A stretch of DNA of 64,000 nt, taken from contig NC_063437.1 in the NCBI RefSeq assembly GCF_020379485.1, positions 20,795,726-20,859,725 of the forward strand, in the 5' to 3' direction. Below the pieces are notes generated by a model that did not search any database, had not been told where the DNA came from, and worked only from the letters and a program-made list of their open reading frames with translations. Below are positions 12,742-23,490 of the stretch, one piece after another. The DNA comes from Brassica napus (taxonomy: Eukaryota; Streptophyta; Magnoliopsida; Brassicales; Brassicaceae). Position numbers and translations under genes: made by a program. Positions within the stretch are counted from its first letter, which is position 1. Each line of letters begins with the position of its first letter.

Positions 12742-13115
12742 TTATATTACACAACAACATCTTCCATGAGCATCACAATGTCCAGAATAAGTTTTATTTC
12801 TCTTACAATAGTCATTGCACATTGCTTCTCCATGTGGATATCGCCAATTACACGGTGACATGACGGTGAAGCAAATGTCTGTATTTAATTCTCCATAACC
12901 TATTTATATGAATATAAATCATTAAATCAATATATATATATTAATTAATCAAAATATTCTAAATTGAGGTACAAGTATAAACCATTATCCGGAGTAACAG
13001 CGCTAGCTACGCTAGCTGGAGTAACGGCACTATCTGGAGTACGACAAAGAACAGAAGATCCGAAGAAAAGGATAGTAAAAACAAATGTGATTATAGTCTT
13101 CCTTGTAATAGCCAT
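12742..13115 (-). CDS. Defensin-like (DEFL) secreted peptide, copy A1
   Basis: Two exons (12983-13115 and 12742-12899) separated by a phase-1 intron give 96 residues. Exon 1 encodes a start (MAITRKT) and hydrophobic signal peptide (ITFVFTILFFGSSVLC); exon 2 encodes the mature domain. This signal-exon/mature-exon layout is the usual DEFL gene structure. Mature cysteines: DIC, SPC, AMC, NDYC, SGHC, then CCC, i.e. C-X6-C-X10-C-X3-C-X9-C-X5-CCC. CX3C plus GXC plus CXC fit the cysteine-stabilised alpha-beta fold. It is one residue block longer than A2/A3 after the signal peptide (extra TPASVASAV-like repeat). Related peptides act in antimicrobial defence or pollen-pistil signalling; which applies here is unknown. 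Confidence 0.85.
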
Positions 13116-13184
13116 TTTTTATCTCTAAATTTTGGGATTGTGTTTTAAATATTCTCTTTAACTTCTTATTGTTTTTCTTCACAC

Positions 13185-13215
13185 ATTCTAACTATATATA
13201 AGAACACAAACATAC
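13185..13215 (-). promoter_or_regulatory. TATA-containing promoter block of DEFL A1
   Basis: The minus strand carries ttatatatagt (13191-13201), about 78-85 bases upstream of the start codon. The surrounding cacattct...tatataagaacacaaacatac block on the plus strand recurs in front of the other A-type copies, which supports a shared core promoter. Confidence 0.6.
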
Positions 13216-14149
13216 ATTTTAAGAAGTATTTTCTTAGTCAAATAAAAAAAAACTCTTTTCTTTTATTTTCATGAATACATTTAATCAACAGAAAATACAA
13301 ATAATATCTTATATATTAATTGAGAATCTTATTTTAAGTTGTAACATTGATTACAATGCTTATCTGTGAACATTATAACTCTTTACAATTTGATGTTCTT
13401 AACTGTCATAATATATAATAAAGTGGAACATTCATTAATCATCTCGTATATATTAATTGAGAATCACCTTTTAATGTGTATGTGTCAACACTATAATTAT
13501 TTTCAATCTAATGCTCTTAGCTGTCATAATATATAATAAAGTGGAATACTCATTAATCAAATGTTAAAAAAAAATCTACTTCATCTTTTCTTAAATAAAA
13601 GTTACATAATTATCTAATGTGATTTCAACAAATATGAGAATTAATTATATTAAATAAGAATTGTTTGTTAACAATTTGCATATCTTCCAACAATTTTGTT
13701 TAATTATATTATTAAATCAATTAAACAATTATATTAATTAGATAATAAAATTAGCTTTTTTGTATATGTGTATTTTTAATTTTGACGATTATAAATTACT
13801 AAAATATTAAAAGCTCCACATTAAAATTGTTGTGCTCAATAGTTTAAAATTTTTGTTACAAATAATCATAAAATTATACGAGTAAAAATCTCATTTAATA
13901 GATATAAGATATTTATTACACTGAGTCCATAAATATACAAAAAAAATCTATTTTTTATAAATATTACCTAATGTTTATGTTTGAACTTTGAACAAACCAA
14001 TTTTGTAAACATAAATAATTCAAGAATTGACTAAAGAACTGTGAAAAAAAATATTAAAAAAAACAATTAAATTTGAATGTGAAGACTTATACGGTTAGAC
14101 CAAACAACAACAAAATTACAAGAGACACTAGAGCATTTCCACTGTGTTC

Positions 14150-14425
14150 TCATTAGAATAATCTCATACCACAAAACTCTAAGTGCATTAATAAGATCTT
14201 ATCTAGGTGTAAGTGCATTAACAAGATCTCAAGTATAGCTATATCGTCATATCTTACTTTTATATCAATGTATTGTTATAGAAAAGTACATGAAATCTTT
14301 TATTTTTCTTATAAATATTTTATGAAACTAACAAATAGATGTTTATGTTTTTCTTTCTATTTCTTGTCTAACAAGGTACTCAGTATCCATTTTGTAAGCT
14401 ACGTAAACAAGCTTTCACAATAAAA
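14150..14425 (+). pseudogene. WSD acyltransferase fragment 1 (exon 6 end to exon 7 start)
   Basis: The sequence gtgcattaacaagatctcaag (about 14211) followed at 14375-14408 by a stretch containing ccattttgtaag and gtaaacaagctt matches the end of exon 6, intron 6 and the start of exon 7 of the intact WSD gene (28150-28350). The intervening intron is recognisable but altered, and the splice donor has changed. No other WSD exons are present here, so it cannot encode a protein. Confidence 0.75.
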
Positions 14426-14813
14426 CAGTGAAATTATAATATGAGTGAGGACATAGACTGAACATCAAAATGGAAAACCCCAATATATGAATTAGATAGT
14501 GTAATAACTATTAATTTTCATAATTGTTTTTTCAATGATTTTCGTTTCTAGTATTGAAATATAACACATTTTACTAAATGTAATGCGTATAGCACATGAA
14601 AGAATTATGTACTCACTTCTTATATCTTGTTTATTTTATATTTTCATATTACTATGTTGTATTTTGATATAATTTCAATTTTCTTCGCTTAAATGGTAAA
14701 TATTACTAAAATTAAAAGAATCTGATAAAGTTTATTTATTTTATAAAAAATATTAATACATTTTCGAACAAATATCAATACACTGAGTAGATGATTTCAT
14801 CTGTGACTCATAC

Positions 14814-14948
14814 TTATCTTTCACAACAACATTTGTATTTAGCACACAGTCCAAAATAATAACCCCACTTCCTACAAAACTCAGCGCAACCTACAATCCT
14901 TGCATCTTCACACAGCTCTGAGAGGTTGAAGCATATTAGCCACTTTTT
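14814..14948 (-). pseudogene. Orphan second exon of a B-type DEFL gene, copy B1
   Basis: The minus strand reads an open mature domain ending at TAA (14814-14816) with cysteines LIC, ELC, VGC, AEFC, FGLC and CCC: C-X6-C-X7-C-X3-C-X9-C-X4-CCC. A splice acceptor (ATAG) precedes it at 14949-14950. No signal-peptide exon is found upstream; about 0.9 kb of Helitron-like DNA follows instead. The reading phase after the acceptor (phase 0) also differs from the phase-1 junction of its relatives. The mature domain is intact but the gene is most likely dead. Confidence 0.75.
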
Positions 14949-14959
14949 CTATTTATATG

Positions 14960-15842
14960 GTATATATTTAAATTGAAATGACATTAACATATATATATAT
15001 AGTGTATTCTTAATATTGATGTATATAAAATGATGCTTTCTACTCATATAATTTTTTTGATAGTTTGTGTATTTTTATAAAAAAAAACTTTAAATCATTG
15101 ATAACAATTTTTTCATTGTGGGATTAATAGTTTTAGTAATTTATAATTTTTTAAAAAAAATTAAAGCTAAGTTTAAAATTTAAATACTAAGTTGTCAATA
15201 TTTTTTCAAAGCTTTTACAAAAACATTTTTTATTTAAATAAAATTTTGAAATTAATTTTTTTTGTATTTTATATGGTATATATTTTATATGTTAATTTAA
15301 ACAAAACATATATATATATATATATATCTTTTATGCTTAATATTTATTAAGTGAGACTTCTTACTTATATGATTTGTAATCATTTGTATCTTATCATAAC
15401 AAAAAATTTAAACCACGAATCACAAAAAATTTAAATGTGAGATTTTTAACAGTTTTAGTAATTTATGGTCGTTTAAAAAAATAAAAATATAACATATACA
15501 GAAAAATCTAAATTTTATCATATGGTTAATGTAGTTGTTTAATTTATTTTATTAATTTAAAATTAAATAAATATGGTAGAGAATAAACTAATTTTTTAAT
15601 TTTTTTATTATTCAAAATCATTAATTTTCATATATATACTTTAGATACATTAAGAAATTCTGTAGCTTGTATTTAAGGAAAGAATGAAAGTCATTAATAA
15701 TGAATTTATGGTTAGTTTAATAAAAAACTTATTATATATTTAGATGGACCAATATATTTTTCTAAGAATTCTAAAATTCATTGTGGCGATGACACATGGC
15801 TACCTCAAATGTTCTAATGTTTCTCTTTTAATATATAGGAGA
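14960..15842 (-). mobile_element. Truncated Helitron-family element with intact 5' terminus
   Basis: Read on the minus strand, the right edge begins TCTCCTATATATTAAAAGAG preceded by host A (complement of 15843), the form of a plant Helitron 5' end. Internal motifs (ttatggttaat, tgtagcttgtatttaaggaaag) are shared with the complete Helitron at 50775-52373. No CTRR 3' end with hairpin was found, so the 3' end is missing and the left limit is approximate. On the right it abuts the A2 duplication unit at tattactcaaattta, which is uninterrupted in the A1 unit near 12627. Confidence 0.65.
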
Positions 15843-15960
15843 TATTACTCAAATTTAAGCAAACTAATATCAATCTGGTAAATATTTTTATTTTATTCTA
15901 GATCTTCTGTTATATAATTTTTAAAACATATGATAAGATGACTTCATCTTGGACACATAC

Positions 15961-16305
15961 TTAAAAAACACAACAACATCTTCCATGAGTATCACAATAT
16001 CCGGACCTTTTGTGATCTCTCCTACAACCGCCGTCGCACATTTCTTCCCCATGGGGATATCGCCAATTACACGGTGACAAGACGGTGAAGCAAATGTCCG
16101 TATTTAATTCTCCATAACCTATTTATATGAATATAAATCATTAAATCAATATGTATATTAATTAATCAAAATATTCAAAATTGAGGTACAAATATAAACC
16201 ATTACCAGGAGTAACAGCGCTCGTTATAGTACGACAATGAACAGAAAGTCCTAGGAAAAGAATAGTAAAAACAAATGTGATTAAAGTTTTCATTGTGATA
16301 GTCAT
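15961..16305 (-). CDS. Defensin-like (DEFL) secreted peptide, copy A2
   Basis: Exons 16200-16305 and 15961-16118 join in phase 1 to give 87 residues. The signal peptide starts MTITMKTLITFVF and is followed by a mature domain with DIC, SPC, EMC, GGC, SGYC and CCC: C-X6-C-X10-C-X3-C-X9-C-X5-CCC. Between the third and fifth cysteines it differs from A1 and A3 at several positions (CDGGCRRDHKR). A TATA motif lies at about 16383-16390 on the same promoter block as the other copies. No break was seen. Confidence 0.85.
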
Positions 16306-16371
16306 TTTTTATCTCTAAATTTTTGGATTGTGTTTAAGATATTCTCTTTAACTTCTTACGATTTTTCTTCA

Positions 16372-16410
16372 CACATTCTGATTATATATAAGAACACAGA
16401 CATACAGTTT
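16372..16410 (-). promoter_or_regulatory. TATA-containing promoter block of DEFL A2
   Basis: Complement of attatatataagaacaca at 16381-16398, about 80 bases upstream of the start codon, with the same flanking sequence as in front of A1 and A4. Confidence 0.6.
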
Positions 16411-17092
16411 AAGAAGTATTTTCTTAGTCAAATATGAAAAGAAAAACTCTCTTTTTTTCATAAATATATATGGTCAAACAGAAAATACAGAAAATCTCTT
16501 ATATATTATTTGAAAATCATCTTTTAAGTTGTAACATTAATTCCAATGCTTATATGTCAACATTACAATTATTTTCACAGTTCATATTAAAAATACTTAA
16601 GTTACTAGAATATTACAAAACTGTTATTGAATATAATAAAGTGAACCATTTATTAATTAAATATTCAAAAAATATACTTCCTTATTCTTTTAAATAAAGC
16701 TATGGTGATGACAATTAATGCTGCTAAATAATAAAGATTTGATAACAATTTGTATATTCTCTGTCATTTTGTTTAATTTATATTATTAAAAAAACAATGA
16801 TTATTTAATTAAAAATTGGGGTTTTTTTTGAATTTTTAAAACGATTATAAATTACTGAAAATATTAAAAATTCCACATTAATTTTTTAACAATATATTAA
16901 AATTTTGAAAAACATAAATAATCATAACATATATAAATAGAAAATCTCACTTAATAGATATTAGATATTTCTTATCTTTAGTCCATAAATATACAAAAAG
17001 ATCTAGATTTTTATTAATATTTAAAATATCTCATTCCGCCCGAGCGCAGGTTATTGCTTATTAGATTTGAACTTTGAACAGTTATGTGATAC

Positions 17093-17406
17093 TGATGTAG
17101 CAGAAGCTACAATAACACAATGATCTTATTTAGTCTAAGAATACCTAAGATCAATGTCTTCTTAACTTCGTTGAGAACACCAATGTTTTAGCCGAAAACA
17201 AGGAATAAAGAAATTTTTTTAACTTTTGTTAATCAAATCATAAACTTAATACAACTCTAAGCCTGTTTATGTGAAAACCAAATAACCTATAAACTATTAA
17301 AAATAATTAAAATAATTCTAACTAATTAATATCAATACCAAAACAAATAATAAACTAGATAATTATGATATTTGGAGTATAGCCAAATTAACATCTATCT
17401 GCATCA
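17093..17406. mobile_element. Candidate solo LTR, 314 bp, 5-bp target duplication
   Basis: On the plus strand the interval starts tgatgtagcag and ends ctgcatca, so it has TG...CA ends and short inverted termini. It is flanked by gatac on both sides (17088-17092 and 17407-17411). The paralogous unit near 13985-14015 runs from gaactttgaaca directly into ccaattttgtaaac without it. No internal coding region is present, so a solo LTR or a very small LTR element fits best. Confidence 0.65.
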
Positions 17407-17559
17407 GATACCAATTTGGTAAACATAAGCACAGTCCAAGAATTGACTAAAGGACTGCCAAAAATATTATAATAGATAATTAAAATTTTATTGTGAAGAT
17501 TTAAACGGTTATACCAAACAACAACAAAAAAATACAAGAGACAGTAGAGCATTTCCACT

Positions 17560-18000
17560 ATGTTCTCATTAAAATAATCTCATGCCACAAAACTCTAAGT
17601 GGATTAATAAGATCTTATCTAGGTGTAAGGTGTCAACAATATCTCAAATTTGGAAAAATTTCAGTTTTACCAAAAATTTGATACTATTTTCAAATTTGAC
17701 TTAAATGATAATTATTTTCATAAATACATTAAATTTGTGAAGAAAAAACTAAAGTAACTCCTCTAAATCATTAATAAAAGTTAAAAAATAATTTATAAAA
17801 CATTAATACACAATCCCACCACTAAATACTAAACCTTTAAAAATAATAGAGTGTATTTTTGAAAAATAGTATTCAACTATTGGTATTTTAAGCAATTTCT
17901 CCTAAATATAGAGGTATATATAGTCATGTCCTTTTATACCAATGTATTGTTATAGAAAAAGTATATGCAATCTTTTATAAAACTAACAAATAGATGTTTC
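17560..18000 (+). pseudogene. WSD acyltransferase fragment 2, interrupted by a MITE-like insert
   Basis: The flanks (gatcttatctaggtgtaagg at about 17611 and the tail from 17915) match fragment 1 at 14180-14330. An insert of about 250 bp (17648-17903) sits inside, with ends ttggaaaaatttcag and the complement of ttaggagaaattgct. No exon of useful length is left. Confidence 0.6.
17648..17903. mobile_element. Small terminal-inverted-repeat (MITE-like) insert
   Basis: The ends ttggaaaaatttcag and ttaggagaaattgct (right end complemented) are imperfect inverted repeats resembling the element at 24878-25420. Comparison with the uninterrupted fragment at about 14230 shows extra sequence here. Target duplication unclear. 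Confidence 0.5.
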
Positions 18001-18004
18001 AGAG

Positions 18005-19254
18005 CTCTCTTCTTAGGACAAATCATATGCAGTTAGGGCAGATCTTCTTCGTAGCCAGGCTAAAAGTTTTAAGAGCATAGTAGCAGTGGTAGATGCAAGT
18101 AACCACGCAGGTCTTAGGAAGCACTGGAAGACTTGTGTTCCTCAAGAAGTCAAAGATTTGTCTGAGCATATGGTACAGGATTTTGATAACGAAGAGAGCA
18201 GTAATGACTCAAAGTTAAAACGTCTGTTATCTAATAAACTAGTAGTAGCGGTTGGTGCTTCATCACTGTCCAAGGCCATCTCTGCTTCTCCTTTCTTCAA
18301 GATTATAACTTTCAAAGTCCCAGCTTCACTGAACCTCTTCTTGACACATACCCACAACGCAATGGCATATGCATTACCAAAGTGGCGTATCCCTCAAAAG
18401 TGATGGCTCCTGTCAGAGCCGGGGCCGAGGGAAGGAAAGTGAAACATTTGAATGGGGCTCCCATTTTGTGGGGCCCCTAATTTTTTAAAAATCATTATAT
18501 ATGTATATAGGTAATTATAGTTATAAGTGTTAAATATATAATAAATCAAAGTAAAAACAGTTTATAAGAATTTCTCCAAAAAAAACAGTTTATAAGAATA
18601 ATAATAATATATCAAGCAGATTTTAGGTTATATAATTTATATATGAATAAATTTTATAATAAACTACTAATATAAGGAAAATATTATTTTTTGGTTACTA
18701 AAATTCTTCTTTGATTTTTCTATAATGGGAATGAAAGCCAAGTTTGATTAAAAAAAAATGTTATAATATTTTATATATATATATATATTTTTCAAATAGG
18801 GTCCCAAAATTTCAAGACCAGCTCTTGCTCCTGTTTTGCTAGCTCTGGAGAAAAATCAACTTCTTTGGTGAAAGCTTCTTTGTCAGCTTAGAAGATCAGA
18901 GCAGTGACGCATAGTATTATAGCTTCAGCTGAGAATACTAGCTTCTCTGCCATGAGAGCTGCACAGCCTGCACTCTATGAGATAATGAGGTAAAGAAGAG
19001 CAAAACCAATCGGTGCCTTGCCATTGGCAACGTTTGGAGCCAGTCTTTCAACTTGTGCAGTACTGCTTCTCTATGGAGATGGGATAGAATGTGCTGCTGT
19101 GTCTCTTCCTTCAGCTCCTTCCATTGCAAAATTAGGTCGAGGGATTCAAAACTTGCGTGAGGCGTCTCTGGAAGTGAGGAGTAGAGAAAGCAACAGGATA
19201 CAGAATGCAATCGAGGCTCTTAGGCAAAAGCTGAAGAAGTTCAGACTTCAATGA
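18005..19254 (+). pseudogene. 3' half-copy of the 616-aa gene, disrupted by a hAT-type insert
   Basis: From about 18017 the sequence follows codons about 340-616 of the gene at 9960-11810, including its 3' flank beyond 19254. The 5' half is absent. Breaks include an in-frame deletion in the AVGAGATAIWGASS segment, a frame change near 18375, a 413-bp insertion (18414-18826), and stop codons where the parent has Glu or Lys codons (cagcttag near 18885, gaggtaaag near 18990). The last about 78 codons remain open but have no start context. This is a processed-looking fragment only because the parent has no introns; the shared 3' flank shows it is a DNA-level duplication. Confidence 0.9.
18414..18826. 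mobile_element. Non-autonomous hAT-like element, 413 bp, 8-bp target duplication
   Basis: Left end cagagccgggg and right end (complemented) aagagctggtc form imperfect inverted repeats of the CAGAGCCGG type seen in plant hAT MITEs. The 8-mer gctcctgt is present at 18406-18413 and again at 18827-18834. The parent gene at about 11390 has a single gctcctg there, confirming the insertion. Confidence 0.85.
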
Positions 19255-19629
19255 AGAACAGAGTTTTGACTTTCATTAAAATATTTTCTTTTAGCTACTG
19301 TATGTATATATTTACATGTTCTCTCTTTTGTGGATGCATGTTTCTTGTTGGACTACACTGGTTAGGTTTAAGCATATATATAATCTCTTGATGGTGACAA
19401 AAAACATAAAGTGTTGGTTTCATTAGGAAAGATTGAATATCTTTGTATTTACAATGTACTCAAAATCTTATGATTCTCATATAGTTTTAATTTTCTTCAT
19501 TTACAATAAATATTACTCAAGTTTAAGCAAACTAACTTCAATCTGGTAAATATTGTTTATTTTATTCTAGATCTTCTGTTATAGATATTTAAAAACTTAT
19601 GATAAGATGATTTCATCTTGGACACGTAC

Positions 19630-19978
19630 TTAAAAAACACAACAACATTGAGAATGAGCATTACAATGTCCGGATTTGTTTTTATCTCTCCTACAATAGT
19701 CATTGCACATTGCTTCCCCATCGGGATGTCGCCAATTACACGGTGACAAGACGGTGAAGCAAATCTCTGACTTAATTTCTCCATAACCTATTTATATGAA
19801 TACAAAGCATTAAATCAATATATATATATAGATATTAATTAAAATATTCAAAATTGGGGTTTAAATATAAACCATTATCTGGAGTAAGAGCGCTAGCTAT
19901 AGAACGACAATGAAAAGAAGATTCGAGAAAAAGGATAGTAAAAACCAATGTGATTAAAGTCTTCCTTGTAGTAGCCAT
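19630..19978 (-). CDS. Defensin-like (DEFL) secreted peptide, copy A3
   Basis: Exons 19873-19978 and 19630-19787 join in phase 1 to give 87 residues. The signal peptide starts MATTRKTLITLVF. Mature cysteines are EIC, SPC, AMC, NDYC, SGHC and CCC: C-X6-C-X10-C-X3-C-X9-C-X5-CCC. It is close to A1 in the core (HPDGEAMCNDYC) but has its own changes (IKSE, HSQ). The promoter block upstream is present with a weaker TATA (acatataag, 20061-20069). No disabling change is visible. Confidence 0.85.
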
Positions 19979-21039
19979 TTTTATTTTATCTCTAAATTTT
20001 TGGATTGTTTTTCAGTTATTCTCTTTTGCTTCTTATGATTTTTCTTCACACATTCTGATTACATATAAGAACACAAACATACAAATAAGTATTTTCTTTG
20101 TCAAATATAACAAAAAAAAATTCTTTTAGTTTTAAAAGTATATTTAGTCAACAACAAATACAGAAAATCTCTTATATATTAATTGAGAATTATCTTTTAA
20201 GTTATAACATTGATTACAATGCTTATTTGTCAACATTACAATTTTTTTTCAATCTGATGTTCTCAACTGCAAAATATATAGTAAAGTGGAACATTCTTAA
20301 TTATCTTTTATATATTAATTGAGAATCATCTTTTAAGTTGTAAAATTGATTACAATGTGTATATGTTAACATTATAATTCTTTTCAACTGATGCTCTTAA
20401 CTGTCATAATATAGAATAAAGTGGACTACTCATTACTCAAATGTTACAAGAAAATCTACTTCATCTTTTCTTAAATAAAAGTCACATAACTATCTAATGT
20501 GATTTTCAATAAATATGAGAATTAATGATAAAAAGAATGATTTGTTAACAATTTGTATATCTTCAATCAATTTTTTAATTTATATTATTAAATAAATTAA
20601 ACAATTATATTAATTATATAATAAAATTAGTTTTTTTGTATATGTGTATTTTAAATTTTAATGATTATAAATTACTAAAATATTAAAGGCTCCACATTAA
20701 AATTATTGTGATCAATAGTTTAAATTTTTTGTTACAAGAAGATACAAATAATCATCAAATTATATGAGTAAAAATCTCATTTAATAGATATCAAATATTT
20801 ATTACATTGAGTCCATAAATATACGAAAATATATATTTTTTGTTAAATATTACCTAATGTTTAGGTTTGAACTTTGAACAAAACAATTTTGTAAACATAA
20901 GCAATTCAAGAATTGACCAAAGAACTGCGAAAAAAATATCAAAATAATTAACTAATTTTAATGTGAAGACTTAGACAGTTAGACCGAACAACAACAAAAA
21001 TTACAAGAGACACTAGAGCATTTCCATTGCGTTCTCATT

Positions 21040-21290
21040 AGAATAATCTCATATCCCAAAACTCTGTGCATTAATAAGATCTTATCTAGGTGTAAGTGCA
21101 TTAACAAGATCTCAAGTATAACTATATCGTCATATCTTACTTTTATATCAATGCATAAGTACATGAAATCTTTTTTTTTATATAAATCTCGTAACAAATA
21201 GATGTTTATGTTTTTGTTTCTGTTTCTTTTTGAACAAAGTACTCAACATCCATTTTGTAAGTTAAGCTTTCACAATAAAACAGTGCAAAT
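21040..21290 (+). pseudogene. WSD acyltransferase fragment 3
   Basis: Matches fragment 1 (14150-14425) and exon 6 end to exon 7 start of the WSD gene: gtgcattaacaagatctcaag near 21098 and catccattttgtaagttaagc near 21247. Frame and splice sites are not kept. Confidence 0.7.
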
Positions 21291-21370
21291 ATAGCACATT
21301 TTTCTAAATGTAATGCATATAGCACATGAAAGCATTATGGAATCACTTCTTATATCTTGTTTATTTTATA

Positions 21371-22807
21371 CAAGATATGAGCTCATTGCGTTGCAATGGA
21401 TTTTGTTTGATGTTTTAATTTAATCAAAATCATAAAATAATAAATCATTTTATTATAGTTTTATGATTGTTTTTTGCATATGTTTTTGAGATTTAATTTA
21501 TAATTAAATCTCGTTTTCACATATAAGTTCAAGTTAATATTTGTATTTTATGATCATGGTGTATAGATGAATTGTTGTAAACTTTGTACATAGGATTAGA
21601 GAAAATATTATACCTAAACGTTAAATTGATCACAACATGAAATAAGAAATTGAATGAAAATTAAAAAGAAATAAAAGTCAAATACACCAATGGAGTCAAT
21701 GACAACATTATATTTGTTTGTACTAATTTAATATTTTATTAAATAAGTTTTCAAAGTTTTATTTTGCTAGGATTTTTTTAAAAATGAAAACATTCTATTT
21801 TATAAATCTCTTTTTTATTTAAAAAAAAAATGATACTATTTTACATTTTTTAAAAGATTTTAGAAAAGAAAAATTGTTGTCATGTAACCTATTACGATTA
21901 TCTTCTATTTAGAATTTCAGAAACAAAATTGCTATCAAATAATTATTTTTTGTTATTAATATATAATTTTAAAATTACTATTTTTAGAATTCGAATTAAT
22001 ACTAATTTTACACTTTTTGTTAATTAAATAATTTTTAGTATCATGTTCATCATCAAATACTCTCTTAAAAATATTATCAAATAAATGTTTACAATTCTCT
22101 TTTGGTTAGGACTTAAAAATATGATAAAAAATTCTTTTGTCTTGGATTTTTTTATAAAAAATAAAAAAAACTATCAAATATTCTTTTACAGTTTTTTAGC
22201 ATATTAGAAAAGGGAATTAATATTATATAATCTTTTACAATTATATTTTGTCTAGGATTTAGAAAAATAGAATTTCTATAAAATAATTATTTTCATTTAA
22301 TATTTTTTTTTGTCATCAACGTAAAACAACAGACTCATATTGACTTTGTTAATATTAGTTTTTTTAAAAGTTGCCATTTTCAATATTCGTTTTTTCAATA
22401 TCATTAATATTTTAACAATTTTCTTGCTAATTAAATAATTGCTACTATCATGTTTATCAGTAATATTTATATATTCCGTCTTATACATACAAACACATGT
22501 CACAATATTTAATCTTTTGAAATTATTTTTTTACTAGGATTTTAAAAAGGGAAAATTACTATTAAACAATATTTATAACTATTTTTCAATAAAATTCATT
22601 TTTCTTAATATCTTAATATATATTTTTAATTATGAGATAAATTAACACATGTCACAATCTTAAATATATAATTTACATGTATCGTGATCATGTTAATTAG
22701 CAATTATGAGATAGATTAACACATGTCACAATCTTAAATATATAATTGACATGTGTCGCGATCATGTTAATTAACAATTTTGAAGAACCAAGTTTTATAT
22801 AATAAGA
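21371..22807 (-). mobile_element. Non-autonomous Helitron, 1437 bp, ending CTTG
   Basis: On the minus strand it begins A|TCTTATTATATAAAACTTGG at 22807 and ends with a perfect hairpin (cattgc-aac-gcaatg, 21384-21398) 13 bases before the terminal CTTG (21374-21371), followed by host T. Removing it joins gtttattttata to tttaatattac; the paralogous unit at about 14640-14663 reads gtttattttatattttcatattac, an empty site. It has no coding sequence and contains a 74-bp tandem repeat near its 5' end. Plant Helitrons usually end CTRR, so CTTG is unusual. Confidence 0.85.
22628..22775. repeat. Two 74-bp tandem copies inside the Helitron
   Basis: Copies at 22628-22701 and 22702-22775 both run aattatgagata, attaacacatgtcacaatct, aatatataatt, acatgt, cgatcatgttaatta with a few substitutions. 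Confidence 0.88.
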
Positions 22808-22941
22808 TTTTAATATTACTATCTTGTATTTGGATCTAATTTAAAATTTCTTCATTTAAAAAATAAATAGTACTAAAACTAAAACAACCTGATAAAGTTT
22901 ATTTATTTCATAAAAAATATTAATACTATTTCGATCAAATA

Positions 22942-23490
22942 TCAGTATACTGAACTCAGCGCATACTTATCTTTTTCACAACAACCTTTAAATTTAGCAC
23001 ACAGTCCAAAATAATAACCCCATTTCCTACAAAACTCACGACAACCTACTAACCCTGCATCTTTACACAGCTCTGAGAGGTTGAAGCATATTAGCCGCTT
23101 TATTTCAAAACCTATTTATATGAATAAAAATTACTAAATAAATAAATAATCATATATATATATATTAATCAAAAAGGAAAACAATGTTCCCATCATATGG
23201 GATATGAAAATATACCGATATCAGCAGTATTAAAAGTATATTCATCTGTTTACTCCAAAAATAAAGTGAGAAATAAAGTATGAACAGCAAATAAAAGATG
23301 ATTCCATAAATAGAATGTTTTTTTATTTTTTATTCATATTTTATTTCTCACTCCATTTCTAGAGTAAATTATAGAATATATATGGAAATGCCCTTAGCGG
23401 TAGCTATAGTATAACAATAGACAGAATATGCAATGAAGAAAGTAATCAAAACAAATATGATTAAATTCCTTCTTGTGATATCTATAAAAC
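22942..23490 (-). pseudogene. B-type DEFL pseudogene, copy B2
   Basis: Exon 2 (about 22942-23111) keeps six of the cysteines of the B pattern, but the terminal CCC has become GCC and two extra bases after it remove the normal stop, so the frame runs on to 22942. Exon 1 has lost its start: ATGGCTATC in relatives is ATAGATATC here (about 23489). A 161-bp MITE (23233-23393) splits exon 1. Three independent lesions make it a pseudogene. Confidence 0.85.
23233..23393. mobile_element. Tourist-like MITE in DEFL exon 1, 161 bp
   Basis: The internal arms are inverted repeats (tttactccaaaaataaagtg on the left against the complement of cactccatttctagagtaaa on the right). The 3-bp direct repeat tta flanks it (23230-23232 and 23394-23396), as expected for PIF/Harbinger elements. 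The related exon 1 at about 32660 (attaggctattagcgg) lacks it. Confidence 0.78.

Noticed and set aside
19018..19254. Open frame matching the C-terminus of the 616-aa protein
   Set aside because: It is the surviving tail of the disrupted half-copy, not a separate gene.
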